Source: Salinibaculum sp. SYNS191 (GTDB lineage: Archaea > Halobacteriota > Halobacteria > Halobacteriales > Haloarculaceae). From it: a stretch of DNA of 64,000 nt. Under the pieces are notes generated by a model, which was given only the letters and a program-made list of their open reading frames with translations, was not told where the DNA came from and ran no database searches. The stretch lies in NCBI RefSeq assembly GCF_037338445.1, contig NZ_CP147840.1, positions 1 to 64,000 of the forward strand, given 5' to 3'. Below are positions 19,466 to 26,765 of the stretch, in pieces. Both the position numbers and the translations under genes were made by a program. Numbering within the stretch: the stretch's first letter is position 1; each line of letters begins with the position of its first letter.

Positions 19466-19662
19466 GAGTTGTCACCCCCATGACCACTAATTTCCATTTC
19501 AATAGTGAGGTCGACAGGATGTCCGTTTGATTCGATGACTTCATCAACTCGTTCAGCAACAGCAAGTGCGATTTCTCTAGCCGCCCGATTGTGGTCGTCT
19601 GGGCTTTCGATTGTTTCTTCAATAAAATCGAGAGTTGCTTTTTGGTCTTTGTTCGGCATCAC
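19462..19662 (-). CDS. Small acidic protein, function unknown
   Basis: The product is 65-66 residues. GTG 19662 and ATG 19659 are adjacent possible starts. The sequence is amphipathic helix (DFIEETIESPDDHNRAAREI, then ALAVAERVDEVIE) followed by a short beta strand (DLTIEMEISG). The DNA is clearly poorer in GC than the flanking genes, although both ends overlap them by 4 nt, hinting at separate ancestry. There is no signal peptide. It may be a small regulator or chaperone of the apparatus. Confidence 0.7.
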   Translation of the reverse strand: MMPNKDQKATLDFIEETIESPDDHNRAAREIALAVAERVDEVIESNGHPVDLTIEMEISGHGGDNS

Positions 19663-20666
19663 TCGTCACCCCCGTTCGCGATGGCTTCGGCCGGATCCGG
19701 CCGGTGGCCGTTGGTGTTGTTGTCGTAGTGGTCGTTGAGGATCGGCGCGAACTGTTCAAGCAGTTGTCCGAGGTCTGTGATGAGGTCCTCGCGTTCGCTG
19801 TACTCCTCGTTCTTGATTTTCTTCCGGAGTTGGCGAATCTGGCGCATGAGTTCGGCGTTCGTCGCGCGGACGTTCTGGAGTTCGGCGTTGATGCGCTGGC
19901 GCTGTTCGCGGAGTTTGATGGCTTCCTCGCGGGAGAGTTGCCGCGGTGAGGAGTAGGTCTTGTCCGGCTCCGTCGCGCCGGTCAGGACCTGGTCGCCTTC
20001 CGCGTGCGTTCGGATGACGACGTTGCCGTCAGGACACTCCCAGGCGTGTTCCGGGACCATGTGCTCGACGATGTCCTCGGGGAGCGATTGGGACTCGCGG
20101 AGGCCACGCCGCTCTGCTACCTGGCGGTAGCGCCACGCCAATCCGAAGAGGCGCGAACTCGCGACTTCCTTGATGATTTCCGCGCCGTCGCGGAACTCCC
20201 GGGAGTCAGTCATGAACGGGATGCGCTCGCTGTCTGGGTCGCCGCCTTCGCGTTCGTAGAAAACGTACGCGTACCGGACGCGGTCGCGCGACCAGCGCTC
20301 CAGCCAGAGGCCGCCGCCGATACCGATGAGGCCGATGGTCGCTGCAGCCATGCGGATGTCGACGACCTGCCCCAGTGGCTTGCCGCTCTGGAGGATCTGG
20401 TACATCAGCGCTGCCAGCGCGACCACCAGGACGACGATGGTCGCGACGAGCATCCGGGCCGGCCCGGGCAGTGCCTTGTAGCGGCGGCGGAGTGGGACCG
20501 ACCAGTCCTCGGCGCGCTGCCGTGCAGAGAGGTTTGCGCGCTCGTCGCCGCTGTCAGTGTTCGTGGCGTCTGGTTCGAAGGTCCCGCGCTTGACCAGCCA
20601 GATGATGAACCCGATGCCGACGAGGAGTGTTCCGCCGACGATCAGGATCAACACGAGTGGGCTCAC
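19659..20666 (-). CDS. Membrane protein with C-terminal coiled coil
   Basis: The product is 335 residues from GTG 20666 after GGAGGTGTTGACAC. It has an N-terminal span (SPLVLILIVGGTLLVGIGFI), further hydrophobic segments near 70-95 (MLVATIVVLVVALAALMYQI) and 105-122, then a soluble domain (130-240). A long charged coiled coil (about 240-310, KLREQRQRINAELQNVRATN and onward) precedes an acidic tail. The coiled coil suggests oligomerisation with another operon product. No family was recognised. Confidence 0.83.
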   Translation of the reverse strand: MSPLVLILIVGGTLLVGIGFIIWLVKRGTFEPDATNTDSGDERANLSARQRAEDWSVPLRRRYKALPGPARMLVATIVVLVVALAALMYQILQSGKPLGQVVDIRMAAATIGLIGIGGGLWLERWSRDRVRYAYVFYEREGGDPDSERIPFMTDSREFRDGAEIIKEVASSRLFGLAWRYRQVAERRGLRESQSLPEDIVEHMVPEHAWECPDGNVVIRTHAEGDQVLTGATEPDKTYSSPRQLSREEAIKLREQRQRINAELQNVRATNAELMRQIRQLRKKIKNEEYSEREDLITDLGQLLEQFAPILNDHYDNNTNGHRPDPAEAIANGGDE

Positions 20667-20950
20667 GTGTCAACACCTCCGAAGGGAGAGTCTCTCGTCC
20701 GTTGCAGTCGCCTGATGACGCGTACAGCGATCCAGAGTAGGACTGCTACGATGACCCAGGACAGCACCGAGACGACGAAGAGATACAGCTGGATGTAGGA
20801 ACTCACACCGACATCGCTGAATGTGAACGTCGATGCGACGGCGAAGCCGAGTGAGTCGGCCACCGGGTTCACACCCACGACGAACAGCAGCAGATGTAGC
20901 GCGGTCGATGCAGCGAGGTAGTTCGCTGCTCTCTTCAGTTCCGATATCAC
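20663..20950 (-). CDS. Small membrane protein with three predicted spans
   Basis: The product is 95 residues from GTG 20950, preceded by GGAGGTGTTGAG. Hydrophobic stretches at about 10-28 (AANYLAASTALHLLLFVVGV), 35-50 and 55-80 (LYLFVVSVLSWVIVAVLLWI) suggest two or three membrane spans, and the C-terminus is basic (RVIRRLQRTR), so probably cytoplasmic. It overlaps both neighbours by 4 nt. It resembles small structural membrane proteins of transfer systems only in size and topology. Confidence 0.75.
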   Translation of the reverse strand: MISELKRAANYLAASTALHLLLFVVGVNPVADSLGFAVASTFTFSDVGVSSYIQLYLFVVSVLSWVIVAVLLWIAVRVIRRLQRTRDSPFGGVDT

Positions 20951-21483
20951 ACCTCAACACCTCCGTCATCGACCCGGAGATCGTCCGGGTCCTGGATGTC
21001 CTGTTGAGCCCTGTACAACAAGTCATCACCACGACGGACGAAGTCGGCGTGCTCTTCGTCCCACTCTTCGAGGAACTCGGGGATGCGCTTGCAGCCCGTG
21101 TCGATGGCCTGTTGCTGGAACACCTGTCGCTGCTGGGACTCCGTCTCGGCTTCGGCCAGGCGTCGCTCTCGAAACTCCGGTTCGACGGGGCCGACCAAGA
21201 CCGGACAGGCGCTGCCGTAGTGGCGACAGTCCGAGCAGTCATCCGGGAACGCTTCGCCAGGGCTGTCGACCTCCGAGGAGTAGAACATCTCGTAGTCCGA
21301 GAGCATCTGCGTCAGGCGGCCGTTCATGAACTCGGCGATGGTGTCTGCGTCGACGCGCTCGTGACTCTCGTCGAGCCAGTCGTGGATCGCTTCGCGGAGG
21401 TCCGGATCGTCGACTTCGTTGCGGTAGTCACGAAGTTCGAGACGGATCTGCTCCAGCTCGGCGAGGTCGTCATCGTCGGGCAT
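20947..21483 (-). CDS. Acidic soluble protein with a Cys cluster
   Basis: The product is 178 residues. I chose the ATG at 21483 because GGAGGTGCTCTG precedes it and the upstream stop overlaps it as TGATG; the longer frame upstream lacks these signals. The protein is strongly acidic and helical, with a cysteine cluster (DDCSDCRHYGSACPV) that could bind a metal or form an Fe-S or zinc site. There is no signal peptide, so it is probably cytoplasmic. Its role within the membrane operon is unknown. Confidence 0.78.
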   Translation of the reverse strand: MPDDDDLAELEQIRLELRDYRNEVDDPDLREAIHDWLDESHERVDADTIAEFMNGRLTQMLSDYEMFYSSEVDSPGEAFPDDCSDCRHYGSACPVLVGPVEPEFRERRLAEAETESQQRQVFQQQAIDTGCKRIPEFLEEWDEEHADFVRRGDDLLYRAQQDIQDPDDLRVDDGGVEV

Positions 21484-21704
21484 CAGAGCACCTCCTTTTC
21501 GATGACGTCGGCGACGGTCTCGACGAGTGACGAGCGGCGTTGCGGGACGACCAGGACACACGGCCCGACGACGCGCAGTTGCACGTCCAGGCCGGCGGCC
21601 AGTGGGTAGTCCGAGTCTGTGCGGATGTCTTTCGGGATGTACAGCCGGTGGTGCTGTTGACTCTCACCGAACGATTCGACTGTTGCTGCATGTTCGAGTG
21701 CCAT
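21483..21704 (-). CDS. AbrB/SpoVT-like small protein
   Basis: The product is 73 residues, hidden inside a longer open frame. The ATG at 21704 gives MALEHAATVESFGESQQHHR. The core (HRLYIPKDIRTDSDYPLAAG, then LDVQLRVVG) follows the swapped-hairpin AbrB pattern, with a LYIP-KDIR block like the IP-RSIV of other archaeal AbrB proteins. The stop overlaps the next ATG (TGATG). It may regulate the operon or bind a protein partner. A second AbrB-like protein lies at 33917. Confidence 0.7.
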   Translation of the reverse strand: MALEHAATVESFGESQQHHRLYIPKDIRTDSDYPLAAGLDVQLRVVGPCVLVVPQRRSSLVETVADVIEKEVL

Positions 21705-21735
21705 TTTTCCAATCACGTTGGAAATGAGAAGTTCG

Positions 21736-22008
21736 CTACTGGTCGGGTGCGACCGCGTTCCGGACGAGGTCCTCTCGGAGTGAGAGGAACGCTGACGTCC
21801 CGAGGAACACGAACACCGCGATGACGATGCTGCCGACGATGACGAAGCCGCCGAGGATGAGCGACACCCCAGCGAGGACGAAAAAGCCGTTGCGGATGAC
21901 CGACAGGGCATCACGGAAGGTGCCGCCGGTCGAGCCCCAGCGTGCGTACGCCAGCAGACCGACCGCGACGGAACCAATGATCGCACCGAAGATCAACCAG
22001 TTGCTCAT
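21736..22008 (-). CDS. Small membrane protein with two or three spans
   Basis: The product is 90 residues starting at ATG 22008, which sits in a 4-nt overlap with the upstream gene's end. Spans are visible at about 4-21 (WLIFGAIIGSVAVGLLAYA) and 43-72 (FVLAGVSLILGGFVIVGSIV and onward), and the C-terminus is charged. It is one of a run of small integral membrane proteins in this operon. A longer open frame upstream is only read-through of another frame and was not used. Confidence 0.72.
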   Translation of the reverse strand: MSNWLIFGAIIGSVAVGLLAYARWGSTGGTFRDALSVIRNGFFVLAGVSLILGGFVIVGSIVIAVFVFLGTSAFLSLREDLVRNAVAPDQ

Positions 22009-22247
22009 CGGCGGTACCTCTCGTCGTCGGAGCCAGCGAGGCGGTCGCTGACTTGCTTTGCTTTCATGCCCGATTCTCTGCTCTTCTTGAGGTCGAACAC
22101 CTCGCGGACGGCCCACGGCCCGGCCAGTGTGAGGACGAGCCACAGCGCGACGAGACCGGCGGCGAGCATCCAGCCCGCCGGCGTCACGAGCACTGGGAGC
22201 GCGATGAGGGCCGCACCCACGAGGATGATCCAGTATTTGCCTTGCAT
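22005..22247 (-). CDS. Small two-span membrane protein
   Basis: The product is 80 residues. The N-terminal half contains two hydrophobic segments (WIILVGAALIALPVLV and WMLAAGLVALWLVLTLAG). The C-terminal half is basic/acidic mixed (VREVFDLKKSRESGMKAKQ) and probably cytoplasmic. The start ATG lies 2 nt after the upstream stop. No family was recognised; size and topology suit a structural membrane component. Confidence 0.75.
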   Translation of the reverse strand: MQGKYWIILVGAALIALPVLVTPAGWMLAAGLVALWLVLTLAGPWAVREVFDLKKSRESGMKAKQVSDRLAGSDDERYRR

Positions 22248-22249
22248 GC

Positions 22250-23116
22250 TCAGAACGGGAGTGAGTCGGCGAGGTCACCGAGGCCGTCCCAGCCGGCGGA
22301 GTAGCCCGACCACTGGTAGCTGATCTTCTCAGCGAAGGTCGGGTTCGCCGTCCAGCGGACGGTGGTGTCCTCGTTGTAGTGCAGTCGGAGGGCGTCCTCC
22401 GACGGTTCGGTGTAGTAGACCGCTGCTTCTGGGTCCTGGCCGACTGGTTGCCAGCTGCCGTCGGCCGTCCGGTACTCCGCGATCCAGTCGGTGACCGTCG
22501 CCGACGTGTTTGCACTCGTCAGCGGGACTGTCTTCCGGTTGCCGGGCTGGCCCTCGATCGTGTACGTGCGCTGGTCGAGGGCGTCGTCGCCGCGGAACAG
22601 ACCGCTGATGCGGTCGACGATGCTGTTTGACTGGCGCTTAGTCTCGGTCACCCAGGCCAGCGTGACGACGCGAGCCTTGTTCGGCGCGAAGGCCGCGCTC
22701 TGGCCGGCCGCCAGGGTGAACGTGATGCGGGTGAACTCCGCACCGGTCGAGAAGTTCTGGACGGCGCGCCAGTCTGCTTCGACAGTCTCGTTGAGCGAGT
22801 CGACCGTTCCGAGGTCCGACGGCGTGACGATGTCGGCCGGGAGTTCGACCGTGAGTGTCGTGCAGTAGCCGTTCGGGTTCTCGCCGGCGACGCGAACGAA
22901 GCCCGTGCCGTCGGCGACGCTGACCTGCGTGTTCGACTCCGTGCTCGCGACGTCTGCCGTCTCGTTCCAGGTCGTCTCGGCGCTGGCCGTCCGGAACGAG
23001 TGTGTCACCGACTGGTCGCAGGCCGTCGTGGTCTCAGTCTGGGCAGTGGCGGGGACAGCCATCGCGACGGTCGCGATGATGATCAGCACCACGAGGAGTG
23101 TTCGTCTGGGCGTCAT
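22250..23116 (-). CDS. Secreted or anchored surface protein
   Basis: The product is 288 residues from ATG 23116. I chose this start because a clean signal peptide follows (RRTLLVVLIIIATVAMAVPA, TAQ) and it overlaps the upstream stop by 4 nt; the longer upstream frame is spurious. The mature part is Thr/Ser-rich beta-type sequence with several N-glycosylation sequons (NET, NTS-like sites) and Trp-containing motifs near the C-terminus. No C-terminal anchor is obvious. It is probably exposed on the cell or particle surface. Confidence 0.82.
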   Translation of the reverse strand: MTPRRTLLVVLIIIATVAMAVPATAQTETTTACDQSVTHSFRTASAETTWNETADVASTESNTQVSVADGTGFVRVAGENPNGYCTTLTVELPADIVTPSDLGTVDSLNETVEADWRAVQNFSTGAEFTRITFTLAAGQSAAFAPNKARVVTLAWVTETKRQSNSIVDRISGLFRGDDALDQRTYTIEGQPGNRKTVPLTSANTSATVTDWIAEYRTADGSWQPVGQDPEAAVYYTEPSEDALRLHYNEDTTVRWTANPTFAEKISYQWSGYSAGWDGLGDLADSLPF

Positions 23117-23559
23117 TCTCGGATCCACTTCGCCGGTTTGCTGCCCTGTTCCCGCAGGCCGTCGTAGCCGTCGTTGACCGCCGGGATCATCCGCAGGAGG
23201 CCGATGATGACCAGCGGGACGAACACTGCAACGGCGATGACTGTGAGGACGCCAAACGACGCGATCGTCAGCGAGAGTGCCAGCGCGGCCGCCGCGTAGA
23301 TCTGCTCCCGTGGCGTCCCCGCGATAGCCCACTTCACGAGCTGGCCGTAGTAGCGGATCGGAGCCAGCACAGTGAACGCGAACCAGCCACGGGCGCGGTC
23401 CTCGAACCACTCTCGGTCCGAGAAGAAGTCCCGCCAGTTGCCGGCCGCGCCCCGCATCTGGCTCCAGACCCAGCCGACGAGCGAGCCGAGCGCGCCAACG
23501 ACGGCCATCCCGGCCGCGGCGAGGCTGCCGAGAACGTTGCGGGCAGTCTCCGCCGGCAT
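23113..23559 (-). CDS. Membrane protein with two or three spans
   Basis: The product is 148 residues from ATG 23559 (MPAETARNVLGSL), 1 nt after the upstream stop codon on this strand. Hydrophobic segments lie at about 12-32, 65-80 and 90-130 (ALALSLTIASFGVLTVIAVA, then VFVPLVIIGLLRM). The intervening loop is charged (DREWFEDRARGW). The C-terminus is short and basic, and its stop overlaps the start of the downstream secreted protein. No family was recognised. Confidence 0.78.
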   Translation of the reverse strand: MPAETARNVLGSLAAAGMAVVGALGSLVGWVWSQMRGAAGNWRDFFSDREWFEDRARGWFAFTVLAPIRYYGQLVKWAIAGTPREQIYAAAALALSLTIASFGVLTVIAVAVFVPLVIIGLLRMIPAVNDGYDGLREQGSKPAKWIRE

Positions 23560-23560
23560 C

Positions 23561-23791
23561 TTACCAGCCCCGGCGCGAGAGTGCGTAGTGCAGCCCTGTG
23601 TTCGCCCCACCGATCAGGATGATGGCGAGCAGGAGCGAGCCCGTTGACCCCTGGCGACCCATCGCCGCGAACATCAGCAGTGCGACAAAGAACACCAGGC
23701 TGAACAGGAACAGGACGCCCAGGAACTTCCCGATTTGTTTGATTGCGGTGCTATCGACGCTGTCAGTTGCTTGCTGTAGTTTCGTACTCAT
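23561..23791 (-). CDS. Small two-span membrane protein
   Basis: The product is 76 residues, with a short soluble N-terminus (STKLQQATDSVDSTAIKQIG), then two hydrophobic segments (FLGVLFLFSLVFFVALLMFA and SLLLAIILIGGANTGLHYA). It lies 7 nt from the upstream gene end and 1 nt from the downstream start, so it is cotranscribed. Gly-rich packing in the second span suggests oligomerisation. The function is unknown. Confidence 0.78.
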   Translation of the reverse strand: MSTKLQQATDSVDSTAIKQIGKFLGVLFLFSLVFFVALLMFAAMGRQGSTGSLLLAIILIGGANTGLHYALSRRGW

Positions 23792-23798
23792 GTGTGGT

Positions 23799-24443
23799 TC
23801 AGGTTAGTTTGAGGAACGAGCAGGACACGTCGGGCAGGTACTGCGTGTTGAGTTCGGCGAGGCGCTTGGTGTCGATATCCTCGCCAGGGATGACGTACGT
23901 ATCCAAGACCGACCGTAGCTCCTCGATGGCCTTCGCGACAGCCTGGTCTTCGAGTTCGCACCTCTCGTCGACTGTGCGATCGGTCGTCGCGACCATCCCG
24001 CCGTTCGTGTAGTTGCCGTCGACGACGTCGGCGACCAGGTACCGCGTGTCGCTGCCACTCTCGTCGATGAACTCGATGGCAACGACATCGAAGTCCGTCG
24101 TCGCCGTCGTTCGGGCGTTGATGTACCGCTCGAAGGACTCGTTGTGCTCGTTGACGAATGTCTGAACCTCCTGTGCTGTCAGTTGTGCATCCGCCGTCTC
24201 GCCCAGGTTGAGGAGTCGCTGATAGCCGCCTTCGGCGGTTCCCTTGTAGCCAGCCCAGATCGTCTCCAGGCTGTCGATACTCAGCAGGCCGTCGTCTGTC
24301 TCGTTGTCGGCCGTTGACTCGTCGTCGCCGAAGATGCCGTCGAGGAAGCCGCCGTCGTCGGCCGCGACGCTGCCGACTGCGACGCCGGTCGTGGCGGTCG
24401 CGAGGACGAGCGCGGCCGCGAGGACGGTCGCCCGCCTACGCAT
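23799..24443 (-). CDS. Secreted protein with N-terminal signal peptide
   Basis: The product is 214 residues from ATG 24443 (MRRRATVLAAALVLATATTG). I chose the start that puts the basic residues directly before the hydrophobic core. An acidic stretch follows (DDGGFLDGIFGDDESTADNE), then a helical domain of about 150 residues with two cysteines (ERCELED and PDVSCSFLKLT) that could pair outside the cell. There is no C-terminal anchor. It is probably a periplasm-equivalent or surface component of the apparatus. Confidence 0.8.
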   Translation of the reverse strand: MRRRATVLAAALVLATATTGVAVGSVAADDGGFLDGIFGDDESTADNETDDGLLSIDSLETIWAGYKGTAEGGYQRLLNLGETADAQLTAQEVQTFVNEHNESFERYINARTTATTDFDVVAIEFIDESGSDTRYLVADVVDGNYTNGGMVATTDRTVDERCELEDQAVAKAIEELRSVLDTYVIPGEDIDTKRLAELNTQYLPDVSCSFLKLT

Positions 24444-24513
24444 GCTCGTTCCCTCTGTTGGTGCCACGAGCGCCGTCTCTCTCGGGCTCGTGGCGCAGTG
24501 TGTCTGTGTGCAT
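24436..24513 (-). CDS. Possible 25-residue leader peptide
   Basis: An ATG 2 nt after the upstream gene's stop opens a short frame (MHTDTLRHEPERDG, 25 codons in all) whose stop overlaps the start codon of the downstream secreted protein. The dense operon packing makes translational coupling plausible. There is no independent evidence such as conservation, so this is a weak call. Confidence 0.25.
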   Translation of the reverse strand: MHTDTLRHEPERDGARGTNRGNEHA

Positions 24514-24515
24514 GG

Positions 24516-24758
24516 TTACTTCAGTGGTCGATCGCCTTCGCCAGTCGTGACGTACCCTAGATAGGCACGCTGCCAGTCCAGGATCGACATCACGACCTTG
24601 CGGCCCGGGATGGGGCTGCTTCCCAGCAACACCTGTGCGAGAATGTCCAGGATCGCGAACGGGAACACGATGACCAGGAACAGAATCGACACGGCGATGT
24701 TGACCGGGTACAGCAGGATCCCGAAGACGATTCGGATTGCGCCTGTTTTCCGTGACAT
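24516..24758 (-). CDS. Small membrane protein
   Basis: The product is 80 residues from ATG 24758 (MSRKTGAIRIVFGILLYPVN). It has one long or two short hydrophobic segments (IRIVFGILLYPVNIAVSILF, then LVIVFPFAILDILAQVLLG), followed by a basic cytoplasmic-type tail (RKVVMSILDWQRAYLGY). A longer open frame upstream is not used because it lacks a plausible start. About 230 non-coding bases separate it from the upstream 314-residue gene, the largest gap within the operon. Confidence 0.75.
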   Translation of the reverse strand: MSRKTGAIRIVFGILLYPVNIAVSILFLVIVFPFAILDILAQVLLGSSPIPGRKVVMSILDWQRAYLGYVTTGEGDRPLK

Positions 24759-24992
24759 GGTTGGTGCGTCTCCCCGGACTGAGCCGCGGAGACTCACGTG
24801 ACGCCGGCTGGATTCCCTGCCCGGGATGCCGGCGTCGTCAGATGAACAGAGTGTGGCAGTCGGGACGGTTGCAGTGGGGTGTGTTGGGGTAGCAGTCAAG
24901 CCGGATACGATGCCTCCGAGCCGGGCAATGCCTGCGGCCCGTCGCGACCGGGCTGTCGACCGAATCGAGCGCAGGAAAGATGGAGTTGGCAG
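24759..24992 (-). other. Gap inside the 19-kb operon
   Basis: This stretch of 234 bases has no clear gene. One minus-strand frame ends in a Cys/His-rich stretch (CYPNTPHCNRPDCHTLFI, stop at 24838) that resembles a tiny zinc site, but it has no start codon of its own except by reading out of the upstream gene. It could be a processing site, an internal promoter or a decayed gene. Confidence 0.3.
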
Positions 24993-25937
24993 TTACCAGA
25001 ACGCGCCGAAATCGCTGACCAGGGTCCACCAGCCGTACTTGTTGTTACCGACCGCACGGATGTCAACTGAGGAGTCGTCTGCAAACTCCTCGCCCAGCTC
25101 GACGCGGACGAGGTTCGCATCCTCGTCGTAGACGCCGTAGGTGCCCTCCGCGTCCGAGGGGGCGGAGTCGTAGAACACCTTGATCGGCGTGCCGTCGACG
25201 TAGACCTGCTGGGTCTTCAGCCAGTCGCCGCTCTCGACTTCTTCGGGGACGGCGTTGGCGAAGCGCTGCTGGACCGACGTGTCGGTATCGCCGGCCTCGT
25301 CTTCGAGCGTCAGGATGACGCTCGTGTTGTCGCCGTCGACTGTGACGTCGCTCTGGTCGAGTTCGGCGTTCTTGTCGACGCTCCAGTTGAAGCCGAAGGC
25401 ACTGAAGCCGTCACTGCCGAACTCCATCGCCCCAGCGTCGCCCCGCAGGACGGTTCGCTCGTCCGTGTTTTCGAGGTACACCGTCGTGTTCGTCATGTCG
25501 CTACTGGTCGGGTCGTCCAGTGACGAGTTGTCGATGAATCGCAGCGTCACCGACTTGTTCTCGTTGGCGGCCATCGGCATCCGCTCGAAGTCACTCTCGG
25601 CGAAGGTCGTGTTGTAGTAGTACGTCGTCCCGTCGTCCCCGGTTTTCGTGAAGTAACCTGGATCCGACGCGTTCGTGACCGTCTTGATGACGGTGTCCGT
25701 CTCCGGATCGATGATACGAATTTCCGGCTTGGTCGTCGCATAGCTTGCCTGAATCGTCGAGAGGTTCACCCCGTCAGACGCGTTGAACGTCGTCTGCGTT
25801 TCGCCGTCCGCATAGGCGGAGGTCGTCGAGGTCACAGTCGTTTCGGAGTCGATACTCGGGGCTGCCATCGCGACGCCTGCCGTCAGCAGCAGGAGCGCGA
25901 ACAGTGCAGCCACGCCTGTCTTGATTGAGTGTCGCAT
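24993..25937 (-). CDS. Secreted glycoprotein, candidate major surface component
   Basis: The product is 314 residues with a signal peptide (MRHSIKTGVAALFALLLLTA, then GVAMA). The mature part is acidic and Thr/Asp/Asn-rich with many NxT/S sequons (NAS, NTT, NKS, NSS, NTS), as expected for haloarchaeal glycosylated surface or envelope proteins. The C-terminus (KYGWWTLVSDFGAFW) is strikingly aromatic. No membrane anchor is visible. By size and glycosylation it could be a major envelope or spike-associated protein. Confidence 0.85.
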   Translation of the reverse strand: MRHSIKTGVAALFALLLLTAGVAMAAPSIDSETTVTSTTSAYADGETQTTFNASDGVNLSTIQASYATTKPEIRIIDPETDTVIKTVTNASDPGYFTKTGDDGTTYYYNTTFAESDFERMPMAANENKSVTLRFIDNSSLDDPTSSDMTNTTVYLENTDERTVLRGDAGAMEFGSDGFSAFGFNWSVDKNAELDQSDVTVDGDNTSVILTLEDEAGDTDTSVQQRFANAVPEEVESGDWLKTQQVYVDGTPIKVFYDSAPSDAEGTYGVYDEDANLVRVELGEEFADDSSVDIRAVGNNKYGWWTLVSDFGAFW

Positions 25938-25940
25938 GAA

Positions 25941-26051
25941 TCAGGATGGTTGGGTCGCAGTTGGTGAGCGAGCGATACAGTGGGCGTCTCTCGGCGGAGG
26001 CACCGGCGGCGGGGGCGGGGGAACGCCTCCCGTGCTCCATCGGATGCTCAT
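25941..26051 (-). CDS. Proline-rich 36-residue peptide
   Basis: A small frame whose ATG overlaps the stop of the upstream Tat-exported protein (ATGA) and whose stop lies 3 nt before the next start. The product, MSIRWSTGGVPPPPPPVPPP followed by a short tail, is dominated by a polyproline run. Its placement exactly between two cotranscribed genes with the operon's usual overlap supports translation. It may be a small docking peptide. The GC-rich repeat could also be a chance open frame. Confidence 0.4.
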   Translation of the reverse strand: MSIRWSTGGVPPPPPPVPPPRDAHCIARSPTATQPS

Positions 26052-26764
26052 GTCAGGTCACTCTCCTGTGCGCCGCGCACGTCGATGCCGGTCGACTGTG
26101 AGATCCCCAGCAGCGTGTCCCAGTAGAAGGCCCGTCGAGAGTACCCGAACGTGCCGTCAGGCCACCAGTGCTTCCGCGACTTGACTTTCCAAGGGTTGAG
26201 CACGGCCGGTTCGTGGACATTCCAGCCGTTGCGGATCCACGGGCCGTAGCGGTCGTGCATGTCCGCGAGGTCGACCGTCTCGCCCACCTCTGTCGTCGCG
26301 ACGTAGAAGTGATACGGGTTGACCGCTTTGAGTGTGGGGTGCGTCTCGCCAGTCGTCGGTACTGCGCTCGGATATGACTTGAGCAGGTAGTGGTAGCCGT
26401 CGACGTGTACGGATTCGATCGCTCCCGTCTCGTCGACCTCGACGTAGACGGGCTCCCGGTCGTACAGGTGTGAGTCTGCGCCAGAGAGTCCTTGCTGAGT
26501 AACGTAGTACGTCCAGTAGCAGGCCATCGTGGTACTCCTCTCCGTCGAGTCGACGCGCCAGGCGTACATCTTCGAGGGCTTGACATCCAGCGTTCGCGTG
26601 ACCAGCCGCGGCTGGTACTCTGAGAGGAAGTCCTCGTCGTAGGAGATCGTCACGAAGTCCGGCTGGGTCTCGTAGGGATCGAGTTGGCTGGCCGTGACTG
26701 TTCCAGCGCCGGCGACGGCCCCGCCGGTGGCGATGGTCGTCAGGAACTCGCGGCGTGAGAGCAT
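26048..26764 (-). CDS. Tat-exported protein of unknown function
   Basis: The product is 238 residues. The leader MLSRREFLTTIATGGAVAGA is a classic Tat signal (RREFL), cut before the mature DPYETQPDF. The mature domain has many aromatic residues (KMYAWRVDSTERSTTMACYW, HDRYGPWIRNGWNVHEP) and one cysteine. It lies between the subtilisin-like protease (1 nt upstream) and secreted glycoproteins. Tat export suggests folding or cofactor loading before export. The family was not recognised; an enzyme role or processing of the surface proteins is possible. Confidence 0.85.
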   Translation of the reverse strand: MLSRREFLTTIATGGAVAGAGTVTASQLDPYETQPDFVTISYDEDFLSEYQPRLVTRTLDVKPSKMYAWRVDSTERSTTMACYWTYYVTQQGLSGADSHLYDREPVYVEVDETGAIESVHVDGYHYLLKSYPSAVPTTGETHPTLKAVNPYHFYVATTEVGETVDLADMHDRYGPWIRNGWNVHEPAVLNPWKVKSRKHWWPDGTFGYSRRAFYWDTLLGISQSTGIDVRGAQESDLT

Positions 26765-26765
26765 C

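Noticed and set aside
24838..24900. Cys/His-rich peptide end (CYPNTPHCNRPDCHTLFI) between operon genes
   Set aside because: No start codon of its own; the frame begins inside the upstream gene. Mentioned only as a possible relic.
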